DNA from: Pollenia angustigena
Taxonomy: Eukaryota > Arthropoda > Insecta > Diptera > Polleniidae
Direction of reading: 5' to 3'
NCBI GenBank assembly: GCA_930367215.1
Contig: OV884059.1
Coordinates: 221,835,803-221,899,802 of the forward strand
Length of the DNA stretch: 64,000 nucleotides
Each line of letters begins with the position of its first letter. Position 1 is the stretch's first letter. Of this stretch, positions 22,055 through 31,846 are shown one piece after another. The notes below the pieces were generated by a model. That model was not told the DNA's origin, ran no database searches, and was given only the letters and a program-made list of their open reading frames with translations. The position numbers and the translations under genes are program-made.

Positions 22055-22825
22055 GGCCGAGGCCACGCAATGAGCGGCTAAGCGTCAAGAGGCTGAGCGA
22101 TGAGCGTCAAAAAATTAAAACATATGAAATACTACTGAAGTGGCCACGAAATGAGCGGCATGTGAGCGAAATTTTTGACCGGCTAAGCGGCGTCGCTCAG
22201 GAATAAAACTTGTTCTAATTTTTAGTTGTTCTCTGAGCGTCAAAAAATAAACATGGCAAAAGTGGAGCTTATGATTACATCCGTACAAAGCCGACCGAAT
22301 TGTGGCAAGACAGATTACCAAATTTTAAAAATAAAAATATGACCGAGAAATAATTTTTTTGTTTTGTCAATTTGGTGGTTACTTTTAGCAACAGCAAATC
22401 AAAAGCTTTCACAGACATACAGCAGTATTGTATTGGGTAGATTTGTATATAAATGGTTTTATTCCCCTTGCTTGATAAATATGGACACATTAGCATGATG
22501 TGTTTATTAATACTGTGGTGTAGGGTATCATATGATCGGGCTTGACCGACTATACTTTCTTACTGGTTTATAATTTGTTTTTGTTTTAATTGTAAGCTAA
22601 GCGAACGAAGTCTTCGCTCGATATCGACGAACAGGCTGCCATTTTTTTCTAAAAAACGCATTAAATTTTTATGAATGCGATTTTCGCGTAATAACATTGA
22701 ACATTTTAGCATTTAACCGCTCAGAAGTGACGATCAGTAATAAGCCACTTGCCGCTCAAACTTGACGCTTTGACGCTCATCGCTCAGCCGCTTGACGCTT
22801 AGCCGCACATTGCGTGACCTCGGCC
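22055..22825. mobile_element. PIF/Harbinger-type MITE with TTA target duplication
   Basis: TIRs of about 60 bp begin GGCCGAGGCCACGCAATG and end CATTGCGTGACCTCGGCC. TTA is present on both sides (22052-22054 and 22826-22828). GG...CC ends with a 3-bp TTA/TAA TSD are diagnostic of PIF/Harbinger. Subterminal regions are dense in GAGCGKC / GACGCTC motifs. An inverted end of the family P repeat is nested at about 22478-22570. No transposase ORF. Confidence 0.88.
22478..22570 (-). repeat. Family P repeat end, inverted
   Basis: GTGGTGTAGGGTATCATATG followed by ATCGGGCTTGACCGACTATA and CTTTCTTACT is the reverse complement of the start of 34203 and 42258. It also shares ATATGGACACAT and AGCATGATGTGTTT upstream. 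Truncated; nested in the PIF/Harbinger element. Confidence 0.8.
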
Positions 22826-23361
22826 TTAAGCGTTTTACCGTTGCCAGAACATGCTCGTATAAAAAAGTTATGGCATCATCCCCTTTACTTGGAATTGGTA
22901 TTTGTTTAGAAACTTAAGTCAAGTATATACCGATTCTAAATATATTCGCTAAGATGATTTAGGATGCAATTTAATAACTTTGAGCCAAATTATGTTATAA
23001 TACCAACATAAAAAGATGGTTTATGGGTACAAATACTTTATTCCGAAAAAGAGGATTTTTCGCGAGCAGTGCCGTAATACTGGACTATTTTCAATAAGCT
23101 TGCTCCTTACGACAATTACCATATATGTATGTATAAAATAAATTTCATCGAATTATCTTCAAAATTGCAATCTGTATTTGCCTACAAATTTTACCGAAAA
23201 ATTTTTTTCTAATTCGAACCAATAAACTAATTTGCATATTCAAACAATTTATTTTACATTTCGTTTATTGAGAAAAAAAATCTTGATTTTTGCAAATAAC
23301 TGTGATAAATAGTTTAATAGTTTCTAATATTATAAATTAAAAAAAAAAATTAATAAATAAT
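22826..23361. other. Spacer, no gene seen
   Basis: A/T-rich, no repeat partner recognised in the window. Confidence 0.4.
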
Positions 23362-23591
23362 CAGGGGTGTCATGGAAATCGAAAACGTAAAACGAAAGAA
23401 TGTTAAGGGTAGTTTTTAAATAAGATTTCGATAATAAAAAAAATGTATAACAATTATTATGAAAATAATGCTTTATTAAACAGAATTTTTTAACAAAAAT
23501 TGTAAAAAATTGTAAAAATTTTATTAAAAGTTTAATAAAAAGAACTGCAAAATTCTTTCGTTTTACGTTTTGGATTTCCATGACACCCCTG
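23362..23591. mobile_element. 230-bp TIR element, CAGGGGTGTCATGG ends
   Basis: TIRs of 37 bp with one mismatch start CAGGGGTGTCATGGAAATC and end GATTTCCATGACACCCCTG. The CAGGG-type end suggests hAT, but the flanks TAAATAAT and AATATTCA do not form an 8-bp duplication, so the superfamily stays open. The ORF 23330-23581 is a by-product. Confidence 0.8.
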
Positions 23592-23831
23592 AATATTCAA
23601 GCTCGTCCTTAAAAAACGTTTTTGATATTTTTAAAAATTCTCAAACAAATAATTGTGCTGAGCAAAAAAAAAAAAAAAATGTCCTGAAAATCATACAATT
23701 TTCAAACAAATAATTTTGCTGAATTAATCAAAAAAGTTTACCCTTTTTGCTTTATACACAAGCTACTAGAGAAATGACGCGCATTGAAGACATGATGGAT
23801 GAAAAAAAGTAGGTGGCTGGCTTTGGGACAA

Positions 23832-24149
23832 ATTTTTATTTTCGAATAATTTCTTAAATCTTCTTATCATCTGCTGCATTTCTTTCCTTGGCTACCGAAG
23901 AATAATTCGCAATTATCATACAGCAGCAGAATTGACCGATATGGTTTCCATCGTCATTCTACTTTCAAAATTTTATGTATTTTAAACATCAATTTTAACA
24001 AATAGAAATTGGGAATTTTAAAATTTGTTTTTATCAACTTTAAAGCCAACCAAAGCATTGAAGAACTGGATGGTCTTTTTCGTGATCAGAATCAGTCTTA
24101 CCGTGAGGAACAGACCAATTATGAGAATGAAGCCCATTATGTACAATAA
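23832..24149 (+). pseudogene. Possible terminal exon(s) of a membrane-protein gene
   Basis: After an acceptor-like TTTTTATCAACTTTAAAG, the frame 24048-24149 reads NQSIEELDGLFRDQNQSY and ends in EAHYVQ before TAA. The composition is protein-like, and 'SIEELDGLF' resembles the cytoplasmic tail after the last membrane helix of MFS sugar porters (usual form PETK..S.EE...LF). A hydrophobic frame (about 23832-23983) lies upstream. The DNA at 23915-24025 has a diverged relative at 47845-47960. It could be a decayed gene end or part of an unknown repeat. Function is not established. Confidence 0.25.
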
Positions 24150-24250
24150 ATTATGTCTTATAAAGTTTATTTTGTGTTTAAAAAGATTCCGTTATTCGTG
24201 CTTAATTCCCAGTTTTTATTCTTGATAAAAACACTTGAAATTTATTGTTG

Positions 24251-24317
24251 ATGGGATAAGCTATTCCTATGCATTTCACTGGTTGCTTAGGCCAGATCAT
24301 CAGGAAACTTCATCCAT
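24251..24317 (-). ncRNA. Type I hammerhead ribozyme candidate, inverted copy
   Basis: Reverse complement of the motif at 24830-24896, with core CTGATGA, stem II CTGG/CCAG, GAAA and ATGCATA all preserved. It lies in the inverted partial unit. Confidence 0.7.
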
Positions 24318-24829
24318 AAAGATTTTAGACAAACTAAAGATATAAAACCAAATAAAACTGTTAAACGTATAAGACTTATAGCAACAGTTTTACTTGTAAC
24401 AATATCAAAGCTTGAACAAAATACATCAACAATAAATTTCAAGTGTTTTTATCAAGAATAAAAACTGGGAATTAAGCACGAATAACGGAATCTTTTTAAA
24501 TTGAAATTTTTTATTCCCAAAAATTGAAATTACTTTTTGATAATAAACAGGCAAGTGCACGGCCTAAAAAAACACTTAATTGACAACATCTTTTGTAAGT
24601 TGTTGTTTGTTTTTTATTTTGTTTTTCTTAACCTACTTACAACTACAATTAATGTTGAGAGAATTTCAACTAATTGTGGTGGGGAGTGTAAGACGAGATA
24701 AACCCACTTTTTTATTGTTGATGTATTTTGTTCAAGCTTTGATATTGTTACAAGTAAAACTGTTGCTATAAGTCTTATACGTTTAACAGTTTTATTTGGT
24801 TTAATATCTTTAGTTTGTCTAAAATCTTT

Positions 24830-24896
24830 ATGGATGAAGTTTCCTGATGATCTGGCCTAAGCAACCAGTGAAATGCATAGGAATAGCTTATCCCAT
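24830..24896 (+). ncRNA. Type I hammerhead ribozyme candidate, copy 1
   Basis: Stem I has a distal helix ATGGAT (24830-24835) with ATCCCAT (24890-24896, one bulged C), an internal loop GAA/AGCTT, and a proximal helix GTTTC (24839-24843) with GGAAT (24880-24884). The core CTGATGA spans 24844-24850. Stem II is CTGG (24852-24855) with CCAG (24865-24868) and loop CCTAAGCAA, flanked by a T-T mismatch. GAA is at 24870-24872. Stem III is ATG/CAT (24873-24878), followed by A24879 as the cleavage base (NUH = AUA). All invariant core bases are present. Stem III is a palindrome without a loop, as in hammerheads that act as dimers in tandem transcripts. Confidence 0.75.
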
Positions 24897-25299
24897 CAAC
24901 AATAAATTTCAAGTGTTTTTATCAAGAATAAAAACTGGGAATTAAGCACGAATAACGGAATCTTTTTAAATTGAAATTTTTTATTCCCAAAAATTGAAAT
25001 TACTTTTTGATAATAAACAGGCAAGTGCACGGCCTAAAAAAACACTTAATTGACAACATCTTTTGTAAGTTGTTGTTTGTTTTTTATTTTGTTTTTCTTA
25101 ACCTACTTACAACTACAATTAATGTTGAGAGAATTTCAACTAATTGTGGTGGGGAGTGTAAGACGAGATAAACCCACTTTTTTATTGTTGATGTATTTTG
25201 TTCAAGCTTTGATATTGTTACAAGTAAAACTGTTGCTATAAGTCTTATACGTTTAACAGTTTTATTTGGTTTAATATCTTTAGTTTGTCTAAAATCTTT

Positions 25300-25366
25300 A
25301 TGGATGAAGTTTCCTGATGATCTGGCCTAAGCAACCAGTGAAATGCATAGGAATAGCTTATCCCAT
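25300..25366 (+). ncRNA. Type I hammerhead ribozyme candidate, copy 2
   Basis: Identical to the copy at 24830-24896 and exactly 470 bp downstream. Predicted cleavage after A25349 gives, with copy 1, a 470-nt monomer. Confidence 0.75.
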
Positions 25367-25769
25367 CAACAATAAATTTCAAGTGTTTTTATCAAGAATA
25401 AAAACTGGGAATTAAGCACGAATAACGGAATCTTTTTAAATTGAAATTTTTTATTCCCAAAAATTGAAATTACTTTTTGATAATAAACAGGCAAGTGCAC
25501 GGCCTAAAAAAACACTTAATTGACAACATCTTTTGTAAGTTGTTGTTTGTTTTTTATTTTGTTTTTCTTAACCTACTTACAACTACAATTAATGTTGAGA
25601 GAATTTCAACTAATTGTGGTGGGGAGTGTAAGACGAGATAAACCCACTTTTTTATTGTTGATGTATTTTGTTCAAGCTTTGATATTGTTACAAGTAAAAC
25701 TGTTGCTATAAGTCTTATACGTTTAACAGTTTTATTTGGTTTAATATCTTTAGTTTGTCTAAAATCTTT

Positions 25770-25836
25770 ATGGATGAAGTTTCCTGATGATCTGGCCTAA
25801 GCAACCAGTGAAATGCATAGGAATAGCTTATCCCAT
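25770..25836 (+). ncRNA. Type I hammerhead ribozyme candidate, copy 3
   Basis: Identical to copies 1 and 2, and another 470 bp downstream. Predicted cleavage after A25819. Confidence 0.75.
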
Positions 25837-26153
25837 CAACAATAAATTTCAAGTGTTTTTATCAAGAATAAAAACTGGGAATTAAGCACGAATAACGGAA
25901 TCTTTTTAAATTGAAATTTTTTATTCCCAAAAATTGAAATTACTTTTTTGTTTATTTTGTGTTTGATATTAAACTTTATTAAATCATATTTTTGCTTTGC
26001 CATATACTATTTATTTGTTCTTAAAAACTTTTTATACTTTTTAAACTGTATTTATATTTCTAAAATTTTTAAAAAACATGTTTGCTTAAAATTTTTATTT
26101 TGTTTTTTGTTTTGCTTGCGTTGCATATCTAAAATATATTTTTTTTTTAAATA

Positions 26154-28955
26154 ATGATGTTCGACGATAGCTTAAATTACAGTTCCAATGACATTACGTC
26201 TGACATGATTCGAATTTTATGTAAACAGAGATCTGGTATTAATATTTGTCATATTTATGCTCAAAGTTTAAGGTATAAGATAGAAGAATTTTGTTACATC
26301 TTTGAGAATTCCGGTGTTGATGTAGTTTGTGTTTCAGAAACGTGGTTGGGTAAATCCGTTTCGGATAATATTATCGGTTTGAAGGGTTTTATATTGTATC
26401 GTTGGGATAGGAAAGCTAAAGTTGAGATTCAAGGTGGACAATGTGATATTGAACAAGGTAATATTGAACAACGAAAAAAAGAACATCGTGGTGGTGGGGT
26501 AGCAATATATGTAAAAGAAGGGATTTCAAGTAAAGTTTGCTGTACCTCTTTGCCAGGAGAAAAAATTGAATATCTGTTTATTGAAATCTTTGCTTGTGGT
26601 AAAAAAATACTTATTGGATGTGTTTATAGACCTAATCGTAAAATAGATTTAAATATTTTTCAAGAGAAACTTCAAACACTTACTGTATCTTATGAGGATG
26701 TTATAATATGTGGTGAGTTTAATTCCAACTTACTATGTGAAGTTCATTTAATTGATTGCATGAAAACCTTTGGCTTAACTCCAACTAATAGTACAATACC
26801 AACTCATTATACGTCAACAACTGACTCACTGCTGGACATATTTTTCGTTAGCTGTAAGCACAAAGTCTTACTTTATGAACAACTATCAGTACCTTGCTTT
26901 TCAAAACACGATCTGATATTTCTAACGTATGATTTTAAACTGCAAACAGTTAATGATATAGTAACATACTACGATTTTAAGCACATGGACTTTAATATAA
27001 TTTCTAACGAATTTTATAAAATTGATTGGGATTCGATCTATTATATGCCACTTGTTGAAGACCAATTAAACTTTTTTGAACACAATTTGTTGCACATTTT
27101 TAATATGTCTGTGCCTGTGAAAAAAATTAATAACAATTTTAAAAACAAACCATGGTTTAATATGGATATAAAACGAATGATTTCTCGCAGGGATTTTGCA
27201 TACAAAAGCTGGAAGCGATTTAAAACATCGTATTTACATGAAGAGTATTGTAAGATGAGAACAGAAGTCAACAAAAAGATACGATGTGCTAAAACTGCGT
27301 ATTATTACCATCGTTTTAATTCTGCTGTAGGATCGTCAAAAACTTGGAAGACTATTCGTGAAATAGGTGTTGGAAAAACTCAACCAAATACTTCCACTAA
27401 AATAGATGTGGAAATGCTTAACGAGTCGTTTATAAATACTCCTAATGTTCCCGCAAATTATAATTTCTATAATGACATTCACAATCCCACACCAGATGAA
27501 AACAGGTTTTACTTCAATTGTGTAACGCTGTTAGATGTACTCTCAAGCTGTTGTGCTGTAAAATCGAATGCTGTTGGATATGATGGATTGCATCCCAAAT
27601 TTGTAAAAGCTATGTTGCCTGCAGTGTTACCTTATCTAACATATATTTTTAACACAATAATTACGAAAAGTGAATTTCCAAAAAATTGGAAATATGCCAA
27701 AATTATTCCTATACCAAAGTCCAATAATGATTTCAGGCCTGTTGCAATTCTACCATATTTATCGAAGGTGTATGAAAAGCTGCTTTACCAACAAATGAAC
27801 AAATACCTACATGATAATACTTTGATAACTGATAGACAATCAGGTTTTCGTAGTAAGAACAGTTGCGTTACCGCCCTTATTGATGTGTCGGAAGATATAC
27901 GTGAAAGTATTGATGATGGTGATATATGTTTTCTTGTTCTTTTAGATCACTCTAAAGCATTTGACACGGTCGACCACAATATTCTATGCACGAAACTATT
28001 AACAATGTTTCCAATAAGTATTTTTTTACCACTTATCTGGACGTTTCCAATCTGTGTTTTCTAATAACCAAAATTCACGTGCTTTGCCTGTGATTAAGGG
28101 TGTGCCTCAAGGCTCAATTCTGGGTCCACTTCTTTTTTCGATCTATATTAATGATCTAGTTAAACATCTATCATACTGCAGAATTCATTTGTATGCTGAC
28201 GATGTGCAGATATATATAAATAGTAAAATAGAGAAAATTACTACTTGCGTGGATAAATTGAATGCAGATCTGGCTAATGTACACACTTGGGCAACAGCTA
28301 ATGGACTATGCATTAATCCATCTAAATCGAAATGCCTAATTATAACCCGTAAGTCAGTAAACTTGATTACTGAACCAACAGTATCTATTAATAATCAACC
28401 AATTCAAGTTGTAAACTCAACCAAAAATTTGGGTATCATCTTTAATAATACTCTTTCTTGGTCTGATCAGATTAATGCCGCAGCCGGAAAAACCTACTCC
28501 ATGATACGTACACTTTGGACTACTCAATACCTTACCATACTCAATATTCGTATTTTGCTTGCCAAAACCTATCTTATACCTACTTTGTTGTATGGATGTG
28601 AAGTGTTTGCCAACCTTGATTCTACTACTAAGAAAAAACTTACCGTGACTTAAGAAAATATGATCACATCTCAGCATTTGAGAAACGTCTTTTTGCGGTT
28701 AACATTATTGATCTTTTGGAGATAAGAACTTTGTTACTTTTTCATAAAATTCTTTTCACAAGTGAACCAAAATACTTATTTAACAGATTAGTCCCTACTC
28801 GATCTAGAAGATATAATGATTTGATACAAATCAGATATAGAACCTCTTTCTCTGAACATCATTTTTATATTTTTGCTATACGTCTTTGGAACGAGCTACC
28901 GCCAAATCTACAATTTATTAGTAACGCTTTGCAATTCAAAAAAAGAAATTTTTAA
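26154..28955 (+). pseudogene. LINE endonuclease-reverse transcriptase, two frameshifts
   Basis: The APE-type endonuclease covers residues about 28-255: 'ICHIYAQSL' (family norm H.NA.SL, so the catalytic Asn is Tyr), SETWL, GCVYRPN, GEFNSNLL (norm GDFN) and SKHDLIF. The RT follows from about residue 470: 'FPKNWKYAKIIPIPKS', 'DFRPVAILP', 'RQSGFRSKNSCVTALI' and 'LLDHSKAFDTVDH'. A frameshift in the T-run near 28020 moves to the frame 28023-28637 with 'VPQGSILGPLLFSIYINDL', an intact YADD (28192 region) and 'STKNLGIIFNNTLSW'. A second frameshift near 28637 leads to the C-terminus with 'RTSFSEHHFYIFAIRLWNEL', stopping at 28955. In the family, the protein nicks DNA and reverse-transcribes its own RNA. 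This copy is recent but dead. Confidence 0.9.
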
Positions 28956-29040
28956 ACATTACAATTTTTATAAAATTATTTTAAATTATATAATATTATT
29001 TTTTTTACTGTAATAATTATGCTAATTATCATTGTAATAA

Positions 29041-29083
29041 TTCTGTGCGATAATAATAAGATTCTAAATCTTGTAGCACAGAA
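29041..29083 (+). other. LINE 3'-terminal stem-loop
   Basis: TTCTGTGC (29041-29048) pairs with GCACAGAA (29076-29083). An inner helix AAGATT/AATCTT closes a CTA-type loop. It lies directly before the TAAA-type tail, the position where LINE RTs bind their template. Confidence 0.7.
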
Positions 29084-29110
29084 ACACAAATTAAATAAAT
29101 AAATAAAATG

Positions 29111-29690
29111 AATAAATTTAAGATTTTTTTTATAGTTTTGTTTTTGTTGTTTCTACACAAAGAGTGAATTGTTGTTTTCCTACTTTTGTTCCTGTATCTA
29201 CAATAATCTTACTCGCGTTATTCTATACTTCCTATTGTTTTATTTTTTTAATACGTATGTGTTTGTTTTGTTGTTCATATTTTTACGATGAAAATAAAAT
29301 TTCAAAAAGACGACCCCACATTAAAGTGCGTTAAATATTTCTTACTTAAGTTATTAAAAATTGAAACCAATAACACGTATATCATGTTTTTGTATAGTCG
29401 TCAACATTGTTATTCGCCTTTAAAAAAATCAAGCAAATATATTAATAGAAACATTGAAAAAAATTACAGAAATTTAATAATTTTCAAACAAACGTCTGTA
29501 TGGATATATTTAAGCAATAATTATTGCTGTGTTTACATGGACAGACACACGTTAGATCGACAAAGAAAGTTACCTTAAGTCGATGGGTACACCAAATGGT
29601 GGGTCTAGCTTTAATATTTTTGATATGTTACACACATTATCACAAACTCACAATACCCTCTCCACTTGGGTGTACAAATCCGAACTAATA
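29111..29690. other. Spacer, no gene seen
   Basis: A/T-rich. The 96-aa ORF at 29288-29578 has no recognised motif. Confidence 0.4.
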
Positions 29691-29698
29691 CTATAAAC

Positions 29699-30212
29699 CA
29701 GTGTTCGAAAATAAACACTAAATATTGTTTTTAAATGTTCGGTTCGGAAGATTTGTGGAAAACACAAACGCTAATAGTGTTTGTGTAGAAAAGCAATATA
29801 AAAAATAACGTTTCCCTGTTAGTCATCTTTCGAACACAAAAATATTACTGTTTTTACCAAACTCAACAAAAGATGTGAACATTTAATTCCCTTCGGTTTT
29901 TTTTTTTTAAGTCCACAAACTTCAATGTGTTCGGTTCGGCTCGTTAATGTTCGTCCCTTTTGGCTGGTAAAAAAAACATTTTTACAAAAACAAAATACAC
30001 ACACGAAAAAAACATTATAGAACATTAAAATATAATGTTTGTCTACAGTATCACTACAATTTTTCTGTTTTTTAATGTTCGGTTCTTTCTTGAAAATAGT
30101 TACGAACGGTATTAAGGGTTGTGTATGTCTACACAATCACTAAAAAAATAGATATCGTTCCTGGGTGTGTGAGCCGAACGTTAAATAATGTACTGTTTAT
30201 TTTCGAACATTG
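29699..30212 (+). mobile_element. 514-bp hAT MITE, 8-bp TSD CTATAAAC
   Basis: The ends CAGTGTTCGAAAATAAACAC and GTTTATTTTCGAACATTG are inverted. CTATAAAC is duplicated at 29691-29698 and 30213-30220. The inner sequence repeats ACATTAA / TTCGGTTCGG-like motifs. Its inverted sibling is 31847-32388; fragments are at 4955 and 19050. Confidence 0.95.
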
Positions 30213-30431
30213 CTATAAACTGTTGCATCTTTTTCCCTGATTCTGACTTAACAGCTGTCAAAACACATCTATTTTTTTCCGAGGCAGACAAAAAGTCTGC
30301 ACGTTTTGTTGACAGTGTCAGTAAGAAGTCCCCAATATAGTTGACAGAAGTGGCGACTTGAAGATCCCAGGATTCCTTCGGGGTACATGTTTATTATTAA
30401 AAATCACATTTACGTATAAAATATACAAATG

Positions 30432-30676
30432 GCACTTGACCATAAAGAGGGTACTAATTCAAAACTGTTATTTTTTCACTTTTTGAAAACAAAATCGACA
30501 CGTCATATCCAAATCTACCCGCTGTAAAAATATAATGTTATCTTGTCTACTTTTTGATAATGAAAAGGTAGATTTAAAAACACTTTTTATATGCCTTTAA
30601 TGTAAAATTAAAAATTGCTTGGCTTCTACTGAAAATGTTTAAATTTTGAGTTAATACCCTCTTTATGATCAAGTGC
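30432..30676. mobile_element. 245-bp TIR element
   Basis: GCACTTGACCATAAAGAGGG (left) and CCCTCTTTATGATCAAGTGC (right) are inverted with one mismatch, and the match continues about 13 bp inward. No clear TSD, no ORF. Confidence 0.85.
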
Positions 30677-31384
30677 GATATGTATGTATGTATATTGTGT
30701 ATTTGATTTCTATAAGCTTTTATACAAGTTTAACACATGTTTAGTGCTTCAAATCAAATTGTCAATATTGCAAAAGCTAAAAGAAGAAGAATATAAAATA
30801 CATAACTTAAAAAAAAGGTGTCAATATTTCATCACATTTACCTGTGTTTACATAGTCAGTAACAACGATTCCTAAATAGAATACAGGTAAAGTTATCCTT
30901 ACACTACGTATTTTTATCGACATAACAGGGGTATTGAATAAACTAACAACTTTTTATTCTTTTCTTTTTTTTTAAAAAATAACTTTTTTTTCTTTATTCG
31001 TCTTGTTTTCTACACCTTCTGTTACCAGCAGCGTGTTTCAATTTATATTATCGTTTACTTGTATTTTTTTTATTTTATTTTATGTTACTTTTTATTTTAT
31101 TCTCTCCATTTTTCCCCTTTTTGCAAATTTCCTTCCACCTGTAAAAGTATCATAAATTTTAATATTTTGTTGAAAATAAGTTTAATACGGGTATAAAGTG
31201 GAAGGAAAGAAACTGAATTAAATTTGTATAAAAAAATAAGAGTTAATAAAATTAATCCCTTTTCGAAATGAGGCAGGTTGCAATGTTGCTGAGAAATATG
31301 ATTTACTTTTCTTTTAAGTTAATTGTTATCAATAATTAAGTCATGATAAAAAGTTGTTCTGTTTAGAGAAAAATAAAATTATTT
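30677..31384. other. Spacer, no gene seen
   Basis: T-rich sequence without a recognisable repeat or gene. Confidence 0.4.
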
Positions 31385-31760
31385 GTTGCAGAAACACGTT
31401 CTTTGACGCAGTCCAACAAAAAAAGTATAACGGCGCCAAATCGCATGATCTTGGTATGTTCTTCTAGCACTCAATTAGCGTTTACGTTGCTGTGAATGTT
31501 CAGCCGGCTTAATTTGTTGATTGAGTTGGACTTTGTATGAATGCAGATGCAAATCCAAATGCGCCATAATGAGCCGTAAGATAAGCCAAATTGCTGAAAA
31601 CGCCGTTGACTCGACTTATTCAGATTATCCGCCACACTTTCACCAGCTGAAGCGATATTTTCGGCAGTGCGCATATAACCACAATGTACAGAAATTACCA
31701 CATTGTAACGCTTCCAGTCTCTTCAAAATTTTTTAATCCTGTCAATTCCTTGCACGGTGG
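31385..31760 (-). pseudogene. Mariner (rosa-like) transposase relic with large internal deletion
   Basis: The minus-strand frame 31471-31701 reads 'RTAENIASAGESVADNLNKS' and 'QRRFQQFGLSYGSLWRIW', the helix-turn-helix N-terminus of rosa-like mariner transposases. In another frame near 31410-31445 the peptide PRSCDLAPLY follows, matching the block around the last catalytic Asp (D-L-[TA]-P-L). Everything between is missing, so the relic is an internally deleted copy. Confidence 0.65.
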
Positions 31761-31846
31761 GTCAATTACGACGACAATTATCAACCCATTACGATCGAAA
31801 AGTGGACACGTTTAAACGAACCTCCACTTGAGTAGTAACTTTAAAC

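Larger units (their letters stand above)
24180..25949 (+). mobile_element. Retrozyme-like / Penelope-terminal-type insertion made of hammerhead repeats
   Basis: The array has one inverted partial unit (24180-24435) joined head-to-head to three direct units and a truncated fourth (24424-25949). The period is exactly 470 bp, and the direct units look identical by eye. A perfect 15-bp direct repeat GTTTATTTTGTGTTT flanks the array (24165-24179 and 25950-25964), so the array behaves as one insertion with a target duplication. Each unit carries a foldable hammerhead. No protein is encoded; a 63-aa ORF recurs only because the repeat does. Variable-length TSDs and mixed direct/inverted terminal repeats are known for Penelope-like elements, and hammerhead tandem repeats for retrozymes. 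Assignment between these is inference. Confidence 0.8.
25965..29110 (+). mobile_element. CR1/Jockey-type LINE, nearly full length
   Basis: It holds an endonuclease-RT frame (26154-28955, two frameshifts), a 3' hairpin (29041-29083) and a TAAA-type tail (about 29088-29110). About 190 bp of T-rich sequence precedes the ORF. No ORF1 (gag-like) is seen, so the 5' end may be missing or the lineage may have one ORF. The exact 5' end was not determined. Confidence 0.85.

Noticed and set aside
23362..23591. Assignment to hAT on the basis of the CAGGG end
   Set aside because: The flanks do not contain an 8-bp duplication, so the superfamily is left open.
24580..25711. 63-aa ORF repeated three times at 470-bp spacing
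   Set aside because: It recurs only because the repeat unit recurs. Low-complexity leucine-rich composition, no motif.
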